A DNA stretch of 20,955 nt from Larix sibirica. Lineage: Eukaryota > Streptophyta > Pinopsida > Pinales > Pinaceae. This document shows, in pieces, positions 1 to 9,754 of the stretch (position 1 is the stretch's first letter; each line of letters opens with the position of its first letter). The translations under genes were made by a program, and so were the position numbers. The notes beneath the pieces were generated by a model. It was not told the DNA's origin. It did not search any database and saw only the letters and a program-made list of their open reading frames with translations. The DNA is taken from NCBI GenBank assembly GCA_004151065.3, contig NWUY0300000815.1, positions 10,029 to 30,983 on the forward strand, written 5' to 3'.

Positions 1-154
1 TTGGATCCAATATTTTTCTTTTGGTGCTCTTCTTTCTCTGGAAATATGATCAACATAGGTGGAGGCTTCATATCCATACAAGGATTTGAAGGGGGACATG
101 CCAATAGACATGTGATAATAAGTGTTGTAGCAGAATTCACCCAAATCTAGCCAT

Positions 155-520
155 CTAATCCAAGTCTATAACATAGTTTTTGAGATATCCTTCCAGCCAC
201 TGATTGGCCCTCTCAATTTTCCCATAAACTTGATGGTGGTAGCTTCTACTAATATCCAAATATGTTCCCACCAATTTAAACAATTCTTTCCAAAAATCAC
301 TAGTGAAGTTACTGTCTCTATCACTGACTATTTTTTTTGGAAACCCATGTAATCTAAACACTTCTTTAAAGAAAAGATAAGTAATTTGAGCTTCTAAACT
401 AGTTGATGGAACAAAAAATGAGTGCGCAAATTTAGTAAGTCTATCTACTACAAAAAAATATAGTCTTTTCATTGTACTTTGGGAAGACCAGTGATGAAAT
501 CCATGGAGATGCTTTCCCAC
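155..520 (-). pseudogene. Integrase catalytic core, copy 1 (decayed)
   Basis: This is the rve-type integrase core, which joins retroelement cDNA to host DNA. The three acidic residues are recognisable: Asp in VVDRLTKFAH, Asp in IVSDRDSNF, and Glu in GKIERANQW. The segment lies in a different frame from the rest of Gag-Pol because of a one-base shift at a run of seven A's (452-458). Just before that run the main frame has a TGA (469-471) after a normal-looking integrase start region. Past about position 165 toward 1 the family-like reading continues in another frame (LGEFCYN, SIGMSPF), so copy 1 keeps a slightly better text there than copy 2. The C-terminal part lies outside the window. Confidence 0.85.
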
Positions 521-717
521 TGCTGCTCCGGAATTGGTGGTGGTTGTAGTATCCTAGCTAGATGTATGTGCTAAATTTTATTCTATTTGCATGTGTTTCA
601 CTCTCTCACATGCTTCAACACATCCATATCGAGGCGCTTCCATGAGAGCCTCTCTCTAACTTTCCCGTAAGTCTTCAAGTAACCAGGATGTACTGCCAAG
701 GGTGAATCATGGGAAAC

Positions 718-1503
718 TTAAAAAATATTCTTCTTCAAAGTTGATCCTGGCACCAAATAGACTTTTTCTTTGTAATAGATGACTCCATATAACACTTTGT
801 ACAAATCATCTCGAATCAAGCCATCTAATACTTCACATGCAAATTTATTTTTAGAGTACTCTACTGCTAACTGAGCCTTCCAATCAACAAGAAATTCCAT
901 TGAAGTAAGGGACAATCTCCTAGAAAGAGAATCTGCCACTACATTCATCTTACCCTTCTTGTACTCTATGTCAAAATCATGGGATTGAATTTTACTCACT
1001 AATTTTTTATGCCTATCATTGAGCTCCGTCTGTGTCAGAAAATGCCTTAGATTGTTTTGATCAATCTTGACAACAAACTTACTCCCCACCAAGTACTGTC
1101 GAAACATTCCCAATGCATGCATAATGGAAAACATTTATTTATCATAAATGGAGTAGTTCCTTTCATGTGGCTACAACTTTCTACTCTCAAAATCTATAGG
1201 GTGCCTATTCTGCATCAAAACTTCTCCAATGCCTTCACTAGATGCATCACACTCAAGCACAAATGGTTGAGTGAAATTGGGTAAGGAAAGGACCAAGAAG
1301 CTACTCATCACTTCCTTCATTTTTTTGAAGGCCTTCTCATCATCCTCACACCAACAAAAAGCTTCCTTATTTGTAAGGTCAATCAAAGATGCTTTCAATT
1401 GAGAGAATCGCTTGAAAAGTTTTCTATAGTAATTGCAGATCCCAATGAATCCTCTCAATTCAGTTACAATCTTGGGGCTTCGCCAAGCAAGAATAGTTTT
1501 CAT
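718..1503 (-). pseudogene. RT connection and RNase H domain, copy 1 (decayed)
   Basis: This covers the RT thumb/connection (motif ELRGFIGICNYYRK) and the RNase H domain, which degrades RNA in the RNA:DNA hybrid. Visible RNase H features are the first Asp in VLECDASSEG, a later Asp in KIDQNNLRHF and the last Asp in VVADSLSRR. In-frame stops lie at 1171-1173 and 1135-1137. The second falls where the family has the conserved catalytic Glu (after YDK), so the domain would be inactive even with readthrough. The residue before the first Asp is Cys here and Arg in copy 2, one of the few differences between the copies (position 1252). The frame is the same as gag and RT. Confidence 0.85.
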
Positions 1504-1560
1504 CTTCTACATGTGGACATTTAAACCCTCTTCTCCAATCACATGGCCAAGGTGCAAGAG

Positions 1561-2190
1561 CTACTTCATTCCAAACTCACATTTGAACAACTTTGCATAC
1601 AGTGATTGTTCTACAAAAATTGTTAGTACATCATCCAAATGTTGCAAGTGTTCATCCCAAGTCTTGCTATAAATCCGAATCTCATCAAAAAATAATAACA
1701 CATACTGATGGAGATTCTTACTGAAAACTCTATTCATGCAATATTGAAATGTAGATGGATCATTAGTCAAGCCAAAGGGCATGAGTAAAAACTCAAAATG
1801 TCCATAGTGGCAGCGGAAAGCTGTCTTCTGAATGTCTTCCTCCCTCATCCTGATTTGATGGTAACCAGAATGAAGGTATTTCTTGGAAAATAATTTGTCC
1901 CTATATAGCTCATCCATTAGCTCATCAATTCTTTGGATTGGGTACTAGTTCTTAATGGTCCTCTTGTTTAGAGCCCAGTAATCTATGCACATCCTTAGTG
2001 TGTCAGCTTTCTTCTTCACTAGAACTACTGAGGAAGCAAAAGGACTTGGACTTGGCTTGATGAGTCCCATTTCAATAAGTTCCTTAATAGACCTATTGAT
2101 TTCATCCTTGGAATTCTTGGGGTGCTTATAGGTTCAATTCATGATGGGTTGAGTTCCCACCTCTAACTAAATCACATTCTCCACTCCTCT
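1561..2190 (-). pseudogene. Reverse transcriptase, copy 1 (decayed)
   Basis: RT fingers and palm are clear: SPFASSVVLVKKK, CIDYWALNKR, SGYHQIRM, KTAFRCHYGHFEF, LMPFGLTN and LYAKLFKCEF, in family order. In-frame stops lie at 2167-2169, 2134-2136, 1945-1947 and 1561-1563. The palm motif before SGYHQIR has Tyr in place of its catalytic Asp, and the FxDD-type box reads FFDEI, with Glu for the second Asp. The polymerase is therefore dead at the residue level as well as by nonsense. The sequence looks base-for-base identical to 13703-14332. Confidence 0.9.
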
Positions 2191-2478
2191 ATGTGGTGGT
2201 CTACCATGAAGAAGGTCTCCAAAAAAATTCTCATGTTTTTTTAGTAGCCTCTTGATGTCCTTCGGATGTTGTGATACATCAATGGTGATGCCTTGAGTGG
2301 TGATGAGGCATTCAGCAACCCAATCAATGTCTCCATGCCTCAAAATTGACCTCATACTATGTGAGGAAACCACTTGATTTGGATAAGTGTTGATACCTTG
2401 CAAATCGATCTGCTTTCCATCCAAATCTTGGAATCATATTTGGGGAACTTTATAATTCACAAAATGCTCCCCAATGGA

Positions 2479-2910
2479 TTACAACCAATGCACTCCCAAC
2501 GTCACATTAGTATCAGCCACATTCACCGCATAAAAGTTGTCTGTCAAGGTATAGTCTCCTATGGTCACTTGCATCTTTGGAATCCACCTAGTACATCCCA
2601 TGGAGTTATTGCCAGGTATGATGACTGTGAAACCTTCAAAAGTTTCAATAGGAAACTTCCTTCTTTCGACCAAGGATGCATCAATGAAATTATGGGTAGC
2701 ACCTCCATCCACCAAAACTGAAACCTTCTGTCCTTGGAACACTCTCTTGAATCTAAGAGTGTGGAAACGAGGCACTCCTACCAAGATTGCAATCTTTCCA
2801 CTTGCTAGTGGCAGTTTCTCTTCATTTGCAATCTCATATTCACCATCAAATTCAACTAGATCCTCCTCATATTTCTCCTTAGCTTCGCTCTCTAAGAACA
2901 TCTCAATTTA
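2479..2910 (-). pseudogene. Retropepsin-type protease, copy 1
   Basis: The aspartic protease would cut the Gag-Pol polyprotein. The active-site region reads VLVDGGATHNFID, where D[ST]GA is typical; a Gly in the second position is frequent in this plant lineage. The following text to GVHWL fits the family. A stop at 2479-2481 ends the open stretch and one at 2908-2910 precedes it, both in the common Gag-Pol frame. The domain itself has no internal stop and its catalytic Asp is intact. It is identical to 14621-15052. Confidence 0.85.
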
Positions 2911-2991
2911 AAGTGCCTTTCCTTTACATTTGTGGCCTACAACCCATGGTTCTTGGTAAGTGAAACATTACTTTCTCCTCCTCAATTCATC

Positions 2992-4176
2992 TCAATATTT
3001 GGAATTGTAATCCTTCTCTAAGGTGCCAGTCAAATTACTCAAGGGATTCCTTTGAATATTGAACTTGGTAGGCATAGGATCCTTAGGAGGAAATCTAGTC
3101 CTTGGGATGGCATCTTGTAAATCTCTAGTTCTTCTCATTGAATCCCACCGACAATATGGTCTATAGGATTTGACCAACCCCTTCAATGGTTTTGCTAATC
3201 CTTCTATGAATAAGACGATCAAGTGAGCTTCTGATATATCACTAACCATTACAGCTAGCTTCTGGAACTTAGAAATATAGGCCTCGGGACTTCTCGATTG
3301 TCTCATATGCACTAGCTCCCTGAAGGATATCTTAGGATCCTTCCAATCAAACCTCTCTGTCAACCTCATTGTGAAATCCTCATAGGTTGACACCTGATCA
3401 TGCCCCAATGTTTTCATACCATGGAACCACCAATCATTTGCTTCTCCCTCAAGATGCAAGGTTGCCATTTTGATGGCATCCTTTTCAATCATGGGATTCA
3501 ATCAAAAATAGGTATCTAATTTCTGGATCCATGCACTGGCAGTACACTTGGATGAACCATTGAAGTATGGGAGAGATATCTTAACAATAAAATTCCTTAG
3601 ATCAAAATTCTGTGCATCCATCATGTTTCCCCCTCTTGGATGGTTTTTGTATTGAGCTTCACATAAATCCTTAAATGGAAAATCTCTTTCTCAATCTTCA
3701 CTCAAAGTTTGATACTCTGCATAGCGATCCTCCCATGTAGCAATGGATTCACTCTGCACTCTTGGTTCCTCTTTATTCTCTTCGGTGAACTTGGGAATGG
3801 TATGTCTTGTCTGACCCTTGATATGACTTTTGAATTCATGGGGACTATTGTGGGGTCCTTTTTAAAAAAATAGAGTCTCCCCAAATACCTTCTTCCCTTC
3901 ATGTTGGTATCCATTGCCACTCCCTTTTCCATCTTTGTTTACCAATCGCTTGGCAAGGAATTCTCGAGTCTCTTGAACCAAATTGATGATGTTTTGAGAT
4001 ATGTCTTGCAGGAATTTAAGAATGCTCTGAACAAAGTACATGATATATTCTCTTTCATCCATTTTAGACATATATTTGTCCCCTTGAAGCTTTCCTTCTG
4101 CGGAATCGACCTCATCTTCAACAAGACATTCTTCTGGACCTTTCCCTTTGGGAGGGGGAATTCTCTTATGACTCAT
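2992..4176 (-). pseudogene. Gag (capsid-type) region, copy 1 (decayed)
   Basis: Gag would form the virus-like particle. The Retrotrans_gag core is recognisable in 3501-2992 (HLEGEANDWWF, RLTERFDW, FRELVHMRQ, YISKFQKLA). Reading in the same frame upstream gives a likely start ATG at 4176, only 33 nt after the PBS. In-frame stops lie at 3862-3864, 3691-3693, 3502-3504 and 2992-2994; no frameshift is needed to read through. A nucleocapsid zinc knuckle follows at 2926-2967, preceded by a stop at 2968-2970 and with its second Cys changed to Tyr. Confidence 0.85.
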
Positions 4177-4209
4177 GAAAGATAATCAAGAGAAGGTTCA
4201 TAGGACCAT

Positions 4210-4221
4210 GCTATGATACCA
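4210..4221 (-). other. Primer binding site, copy 1 (tRNA-iMet type)
   Basis: The minus strand reads TGGTATCATAGC, one mismatch from the usual initiator-Met PBS TGGTATCAGAGC of plant gypsy elements. One base separates it from the LTR terminus (…TTACA on the minus strand). It marks 4223 as the LTR edge and shows that a 5' LTR should follow, but only 8 bp of it is present before the N. Confidence 0.85.
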
Positions 4222-4230
4222 CTGTAATAT

Positions 4231-4231
4231 N
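4231..4231. other. Single N, likely contig join
   Basis: One N sits between the LTR start tgtaatat and an unrelated, CpG-rich sequence. The N at 16373 follows the same eight bases, and there the true LTR continues. This looks like an assembly join, not biology. Confidence 0.8.
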
Positions 4232-4740
4232 TAAACGTTGGTCAATTAATGGTGTAAACGTTATACATGGGATCGCGCACATGTTTTAGCGCATATGCAT
4301 TGATGGCATGTACGCGCTACAAACACGCGTGTGCGCATATATTTGTGTACGCATTAATAACGTGTGAGAGCACATTTTGTCCATGTCAACTCACCAATGT
4401 GGACGATAAGCACTGTCGAACCAGGGGCGTGTACGTGTGTTTGAATGCGCGTGCATGCCCTTGGTTTTTTTCCGCTTGCGCTCTTCCATTGTGGCCTTTT
4501 TTGGTACCATATTTTTGCGGGTACCTAGATGCTACTATCCATGATGGTTTTCTTGCATCTCGAATTATTCATTTCATAGTATTTGTGAATATATATCACT
4601 TTTCTAACCCACATTTTTATGATAAATCCATGTCATATGATTTGATTGAACATATTCTTGAGAATTTTACCCTACAAAAATTTACCCTTTTAGTTGCAGT
4701 CTAGTTGTTCAGAAGTCTAGCAAAAATAGTTTTCAATTTT
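4232..4740. other. CpG-rich segment with alternating purine-pyrimidine runs
   Basis: This stretch holds many CpG sites (for example gatcgcgcac, acacgcgtgtgcgcat, atgcgcgtgcatgc) in a window that is otherwise CpG-poor. It opens with a direct repeat taaacgtt at 4232-4239 and 4254-4261. An open frame spans 4267-4704 on the plus strand, but its Cys-rich translation resembles no family I know and it is probably chance. No gene is supported. Confidence 0.5.
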
Positions 4741-4789
4741 TTTTAAGGATTTCAAGGTGGTTTTTAAACCCCCCTCTCCCCAAAACAAG

Positions 4790-5060
4790 TCATGAGAATT
4801 GAACTTGAGGTGCTTTTTTTACAACCACCTCTAAAAGTTCAATTCCTATGAATTTTTTTTGGGAGAGGGGTTGGTTTACAACCACCTCTAAAGTTCAATT
4901 CTTATAACTTTTTTTTGGGGGGGGAGTCATTTTTTTGGAAATCCCCCCTAAAAGACATGAAAATTTAACTTTTGGAGGTGTTTTTTTTATGAAAATTGAA
5001 CTTTTGGAGGTGTTTGTTTGTACAACCACTACTAAAAGGAAAATTTTCATGATATTTTTT
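4790..5060. repeat. Cluster of direct and inverted copies of a ~24 bp motif
   Basis: The motif acaaccacctctaaaagttc(aattc) occurs at 4821-4845 and, one base shorter, at 4878-4901. Its reverse complement, of form gaaaattgaacttttggagg(tg), occurs at 4959-4980 and 4991-5012, with weaker copies near 4793-4811 (inverted) and 5021-5050 (direct). Long T and G homopolymers separate the units. Opposed copies could fold into hairpins, so this may be the remnant of a foldback or MITE-like element, but I see no target-site duplication. Confidence 0.6.
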
Positions 5061-6788
5061 TCGGGGGAAAGGGAGGTGAGGTTTGAAAATGCCAACCTAG
5101 AATATCTATTTTTAAGGCATTTTTTTGGCACCCCCTAAAAGTCAAAATGAAGCATGATAATTCAAAATTCATGGTCATGGGATATTTTCATTTTCATTCA
5201 CCTCCATCCCACACTTGGCCTTTTCATACTAACTATTTTTCAAGAGTTTTTTATTGGTTCAATCCCTATTCAAGGATCATATAGGGATGGTCAACGCACC
5301 TATTGAGCCTCTCTGGCCTTCATTACCTCTATGAATTGTTTTCAGGATTCACAGAACACACAAGTATGTAGTGGTGTCTTTGTGGATCCCTAGTTCCTAT
5401 GTCATTACTAGAGTGCGTGAAAAAAAAGGAAGCTTAAATCATTGCAAGAGAATCAACACCGATTAGAGAACTACAAGGTTCAAAACATATTTGAGGTTGG
5501 TTCTATAATATTTTTCTAATGGTTGAATCTGTCATTGTTTATAGAGTACCATTAAATGACCACATATTTCCATAATTAACACATTTTTGTGATACATACA
5601 AGCTCACTTCTCAAACCTCCTTTTCGTGTTTTCTAGTTTTTCCAAGATTCCATTGGTTTCATCTCTTCCATTGGTTTTTGTTCCAACCTTCCAGGTTAAC
5701 TCTCTTAATCATCAATGAGAATTCATTTTTTTAGGCCTTATGTTTGTTAGGGCTACAAACATTTGTGTCAATGAAAATTCCATGGGATTTTAGTCTTGCA
5801 TAGTGAATTCCCATCTGATGATTCCAAAAAAAGGAGCTAAACAAATATGAATCCCTACACCTACAACCAACCATTTTATTAATTTTGTCTATACAATTCT
5901 ACACTAAGTTTTGCCTCTAGGATTTCTCTTGATCTCTCTTTATTGATCCTAATTCACCTACTACCATTAGTATCTCACAAATATATATATAAGGAGAATA
6001 AGGAAACAACCTAAGTACCTTCGAACCACATATTCAAATGGTTGGAAACCTTCACACTCATTACACTTAGATATTTTTGATAAATTGCAAATTTAACATT
6101 CATGACACTATAAATGCATATAAAGGATTTGATTGACATGTCACCATGCATATATCAAGTCCACATGCTCGAAAGTTCCCACGGGTTATTTAAAAAATGT
6201 CTCCACGTTGATTAAAAATGCCTCCTCCAACTTAAAACCCAATTCTTAGTATTGAAACATAGTGCAAACCAACCAAAGAATGCATGTTAAACAGTAAAAC
6301 CTCTTAAACATTTTCCACATGGAATCCAAAGGTACCTAACTGAAGTATTCCTTAACATGTTAGATAGGTATTTTTTTACATGCAGGGTTCAATAAAATGA
6401 CACCAACAATCATTTTTTTGAAATTGTAAATATATGTATCTTACATAGAAAGGCCTTTCGTAAGGCCTCGATTATGCGTAACTGTTATGCCGAGACTTTA
6501 AGTCAAACATCTTTGTTGCAAATTTATTTGGATATGAATTGTGAATCCAATATTGACTCCATAATTCAATTAAATTGATAATATGCTTTGGATAGGGTAG
6601 CTTGATTGAAGTTTGGAATTTATATTTGAATATGAAATTTATTGTGGTTTCATTATTGCAAACATAGATAATGTATAATTAACATTTCTGCTTGTGGAAA
6701 CTAATTTACATAGTAGTGTAAATATCGTTTGGTTTTGTATCTCTTGCTTCCTAAGTTTATCTTGCTCTTTAGTTTGGGTGGGATAATT
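5061..6788. other. AT-rich intergenic DNA, nothing recognised
   Basis: There is no open frame of interest, no RNA gene and no mobile-element motif. Minor items are an ATATATATAT run near 5972-5981 and a short palindrome aggcctttcgtaaggcct at about 6451-6468. It ends at the N at 6789. Confidence 0.6.
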
Positions 6789-6789
6789 N
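6789..6789. other. Single N, likely contig join
   Basis: The sequence texture changes here, from AT-rich spacer before the N to a more balanced, coding-like composition after it. This is consistent with an assembly join of two different pieces. Confidence 0.6.
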
Positions 6790-7510
6790 CCATCGATCGA
6801 AATAACTAGTTTCTGCGGGTCAAAGCATATGTCTCTTCGTTTGGTCTAGTAAGCTTATCTGCGTCAAAGTGAATTATAGCTGCTCCTCGTTCAATTCTTC
6901 ATGGTGGGGATAAATCTCCCAATTATCTAGATAGAAAAGGGCCGGCTTCATCAATAAGCTCTTTTATGCCTCAACTTGGTTATATGCCCCGGCATCAATT
7001 GCGGGATGCTAGGACTATATTGATCCCCATTCTTAAGTAATAATCCCTGCTGTACCAATAGAGGTGGGATAGGTTGATGTGTGGGCAGATAAGATTGCGG
7101 AACCAACTGAGATATCTGAACGAGCAGAACTATAGTTACCATTATAGAATTAATTTATTGCTCGGGTGGACCAGAATTAAATTTACTTACTTATTTCCTA
7201 TTATATATTCAATAACGAAAGGGAAATTGTTCTTATCTATATCTTAAGATACATAAATGTAAAGCTAGAAAGAAAGCGAGTGAGAATGTAATGCGGAGCC
7301 GTTAGAGGGGCTTCTGGTCGACCTAAAGATCCTATTCGTTTGGACTTCAGATTTATAAGAACCTTAAGAGAGAGTGCCACTTACTTTTTATTCCTTCTAA
7401 GTTCAGAAATAGAGGCTCTGCCCATCTCACCCACCCATACATATAGGGGACTTCATTTTACGCAATTTGCAGTTTACCCAATTAAGCCAGAGAAGTATAT
7501 CTTGTAAAAG
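6790..7510 (+). other. Unidentified block with two stop-free stretches; possibly organelle-derived
   Basis: This block is visibly richer in G and C than its flanks. On the plus strand, 6873-7037 is free of stops for 55 codons, including the text SPNYLDRKGPASSISSF and LGYMPRHQLRDARTILIPIL. A second stretch, 7292-7504, is open for 71 codons without a start Met, including GRPKDPIRLDFRFIRTL and PISPTHTYRGLHFTQFAVY. I do not recognise either product. Composition and texture (for example agaaagaaagcgagtgag) suggest an organelle insertion (NUMT or NUPT), but no known organelle gene is evident. Old transposon or host exon sequence is also possible. Confidence 0.3.
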
Positions 7511-7514
7511 GGGA

Positions 7515-7870
7515 TTTGAATAGTTTCAATCCTCAATCTCACTATTTGATATGAAATTCAGTTAGTATTCAAACATTTTGCAACAATAATATCCTATCCT
7601 CAAATTAAGTATTTTCTATCATACTAAGTTAGTATTCAAACATTTTGCAACAATAATATTAATGAAGTAATGATAAGGATAAAACATAGATATCAACGAA
7701 TGTGTTCTAATTTAATTTTGGATAAAAAATAAAAGGAAACATTTCAATCCTCAATCTAACTTTTGTCTATGACATTAATTAGTATTTAACCATTTTGTTA
7801 CACTAATCATTAATTGAATGATCATAAAGATAAGGCATAGACAACAAGCAATGTGTTACTTCTCATTTAG
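7515..7870. repeat. Nested local duplications
   Basis: A 32-bp sequence starting gttagtattcaaacattttg is exactly repeated at 7561-7592 and 7628-7659. A diverged third copy lies near 7783-7815, with matching downstream text (…aaggcatagacaacaagc…aatgtgtta) that parallels 7660-7710. The tract tttcaatcctcaatct also occurs twice (about 7522 and 7743). This fits successive small tandem duplications in non-coding DNA. Confidence 0.65.
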
Positions 7871-9030
7871 TTTGGCATATAATTTTATTATTAATATCAT
7901 TTCTCTTTTCGGAGATTCTGAAACAAAGTGAAAAAGTGATTGACAAATTGATTGCATTCAAAGATTATAAATTCAAACAACAAAGCTAATTGTAAATGAA
8001 TTGTTTTAATTTGGCTAAACAATAAGTTTGTGACCTTAGTAGTCCCACAAACTATTTAACAAATTTAGACCAAAACATGAAATTAATTTATTGTTTCTTT
8101 AATACAACAAACTCATGTTCCTTCATCTAATAAATAGCTCATAAAAATGTACTATATATCTTTCCAAAAAATGACATATGCAATACATTTTGTAACGAGA
8201 AAAATTAACCGTAAAATGAAGGGCAGTGAAAAGATTTAAGTGTAATCAAATTTTCATTTGACCGGTAAAGTAAAAGTGAAATTCAAAGCCTGAATCCATA
8301 CAAGATAGAGATGAAAAAACCACATCTAACACAAACTATATTTTATTTGTCTTTGAAACACACAAATCTGACCTCTAATTTGCAATCATAGAATCAAGAA
8401 TATAACTAGAATTATAAGAAATATTAATATACAAAATTATGAAAGAAACAAGGCTCTACACAACTGGGGCATTCAAAGATACACTGCCAGTTGGGTTGTT
8501 TATCTTCTTAATCTTTTTGTAATTTCAATTCATGCCATACATTTATGAGGTAAAATAACCAAATTCATTATAGTGTTGCATGCACTAGATTAATTATTTT
8601 ATCCTACGAAATATGTGTCATACATTGTCCGGTCCTTTGAGGTGTCTTATGATCAATCAAATTTTAATAGAGTTATATTTAAAGATTTGAGGATTATACC
8701 AAATCACTATGTGAAAGCTACATGTAGGTGGTAGCTAAATAGCATATGTCATATTTGAGCTAGTTGTACAACAAGTAATCATAGTCTATTACTTGGAATA
8801 TTTTGAGAAGCAAAAACAAGAGATATGGTTCATCATGGTCTGCATGATGAACTAATCGACGGCTTGATAATTATGCTAACTTGGTATCATATCCACATGT
8901 TTGAAAATACATTTGAACCACGTGTGACTTCTTTTCAATAAATCTAGTAAAACCCATTTCATTAATTCCATAGTTTTTCCAAACCAATCCCCTTCAAAAA
9001 TAGGTCAAAAGCAACCTTTATAATTTCCAA
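7871..9030. other. AT-rich intergenic DNA, nothing recognised
   Basis: There is no supportable gene, RNA or element on either strand. Only short AT-rich motifs are present. Confidence 0.6.
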
Positions 9031-9245
9031 AAACAACCTTTCTAAAGTGCAAAATGGAGTTCCAAAAGTGCCAATATAGGGTCTCAAAACTGCACTTTTG
9101 GGTTTGAAATTAGCACTTTTGGAACTGGATTTTCACTTTTTGCACCCAATACTAACACTTTTCGAACTGATTTTTGTGCTTTTGAAAGTTGATATTGGTA
9201 CTTTCAGAATTAGGTTTTCACTTTCCAAAATCAAGATAGGCATTT
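9031..9245. repeat. Degenerate repeat field built on 'gcacttttggaact'
   Basis: Variants of the motif gcacttttggaact(g) recur about every 25-40 bp (9092, 9113, about 9160, about 9180, about 9200). One copy is inverted: 9058-9071 is the exact 14-bp reverse complement of 9113-9126. It is probably a decayed minisatellite. No coding potential is supported. Confidence 0.5.
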
Positions 9246-9560
9246 TTAGAATCTGATTGTTCACATTTTAATTTAGATACTAACAATGATTTGCTCTTTA
9301 TAAACCCCAATCTTGGGATTTGTAAATTTTCAATACCATTTAGCAAAATACTATTCAAAAATTTTAAAGTTGGTAACATATCACTAAAAATATCCTTCAA
9401 AAAATCAAACACAACTAGATAACAATACCACATATAGAGTCACTAAAACAAAAATTGGATTTGAGTCATATTTACCGTCAGATTTTAGTGTAATTTTTTC
9501 CCAATTTTGGTGAACAATCCGACAATAAACCTAGTGCTATTGTACAATTTCGTAAAGTGA

Positions 9561-9749
9561 CAAATTTTGCATCCCTTTTTGCATCCTTTCTTAATTCCAA
9601 TTTTGCATCCAATTTTGCAGCCAAATTTTTGCATCCTTTTTTGCATCTTTTTTTGCACCCTTCTTTGCACCCAATTTAACATCTAGTATTGCATACTTTG
9701 TTAGTACATCATTGTTTGCACCCATTTTTGCACCTAGTTTTTCATCCAA
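9561..9749. repeat. Degenerate 12-bp minisatellite (aattttgcatcc), left part
   Basis: Units close to aattttgcatcc / tttttgcaccc recur with a period of roughly 12 bp from about 9561 to the insertion point of the retrotransposon. The same repeat resumes at 18201, after the element and its target-site duplication, so it was one field before insertion. The period is a multiple of three, which creates an apparent minus-strand open frame rich in Cys, Lys and Gln at 9485-9682; I regard that as an artefact of the repeat. Confidence 0.75.
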
Positions 9750-9754
9750 TGTTG
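9750..9754. repeat. Target-site duplication TGTTG (left)
   Basis: These five bases, tgttg, directly before the LTR terminus tgtaat are repeated exactly at 18196-18200 after the other LTR. Five bp is the usual target-site duplication of Ty3/gypsy integrases. Confidence 0.9.

Larger units (their letters stand above)
1..4230 (-). mobile_element. Ty3/gypsy internal region, copy 1 (partial, no LTR)
   Basis: Read on the minus strand this block runs PBS, gag, zinc knuckle, protease, reverse transcriptase, RNase H and integrase core, the gypsy order. It is cut off at the window start inside integrase. Its other end has a tRNA-Met type PBS (4210-4221) and the first eight bases of the LTR (tgtaatat, 4223-4230), then an N, then unrelated sequence instead of an LTR. 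Bases 166-4230 match 12308-16372 at a constant offset of 12142 with only about ten differences seen by eye. Bases 1-165 match 12143-12307 much less well. It carries the same premature stops as the second copy, so it is not functional. It may be a duplicated assembly contig and not a second real locus. Confidence 0.9.

Noticed and set aside
2374-2911. Plus-strand frames opposite protease (also 14516-15053)
   Set aside because: Antisense shadows of the Gag-Pol text.
4267-4704. 145-codon plus-strand open frame as a gene
   Set aside because: The Cys-rich text has no recognisable domain and spans a CpG-rich low-order region next to a contig join; no promoter or splice support.
4232-4740. Segment after the N at 4231 as the missing 5' LTR of copy 1
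   Set aside because: It shares no sequence with either LTR (9755-11597, 16365-18195) beyond the eight bases before the N.
6951-7142. Minus-strand 63-codon Pro/Gln-rich frame
   Set aside because: It overlaps the stop-free plus-strand stretch 6873-7037 and shows no domain; cannot decide which strand, if any, codes.
9485-9682. Minus-strand frame with repeated GCK/MQK text as a Cys-rich peptide
   Set aside because: It follows directly from the 12-bp minisatellite, whose period keeps frame.
9561-9754. CRISPR-like array of short repeats
   Set aside because: Units are contiguous and degenerate without unique spacers, and the DNA is plant nuclear.
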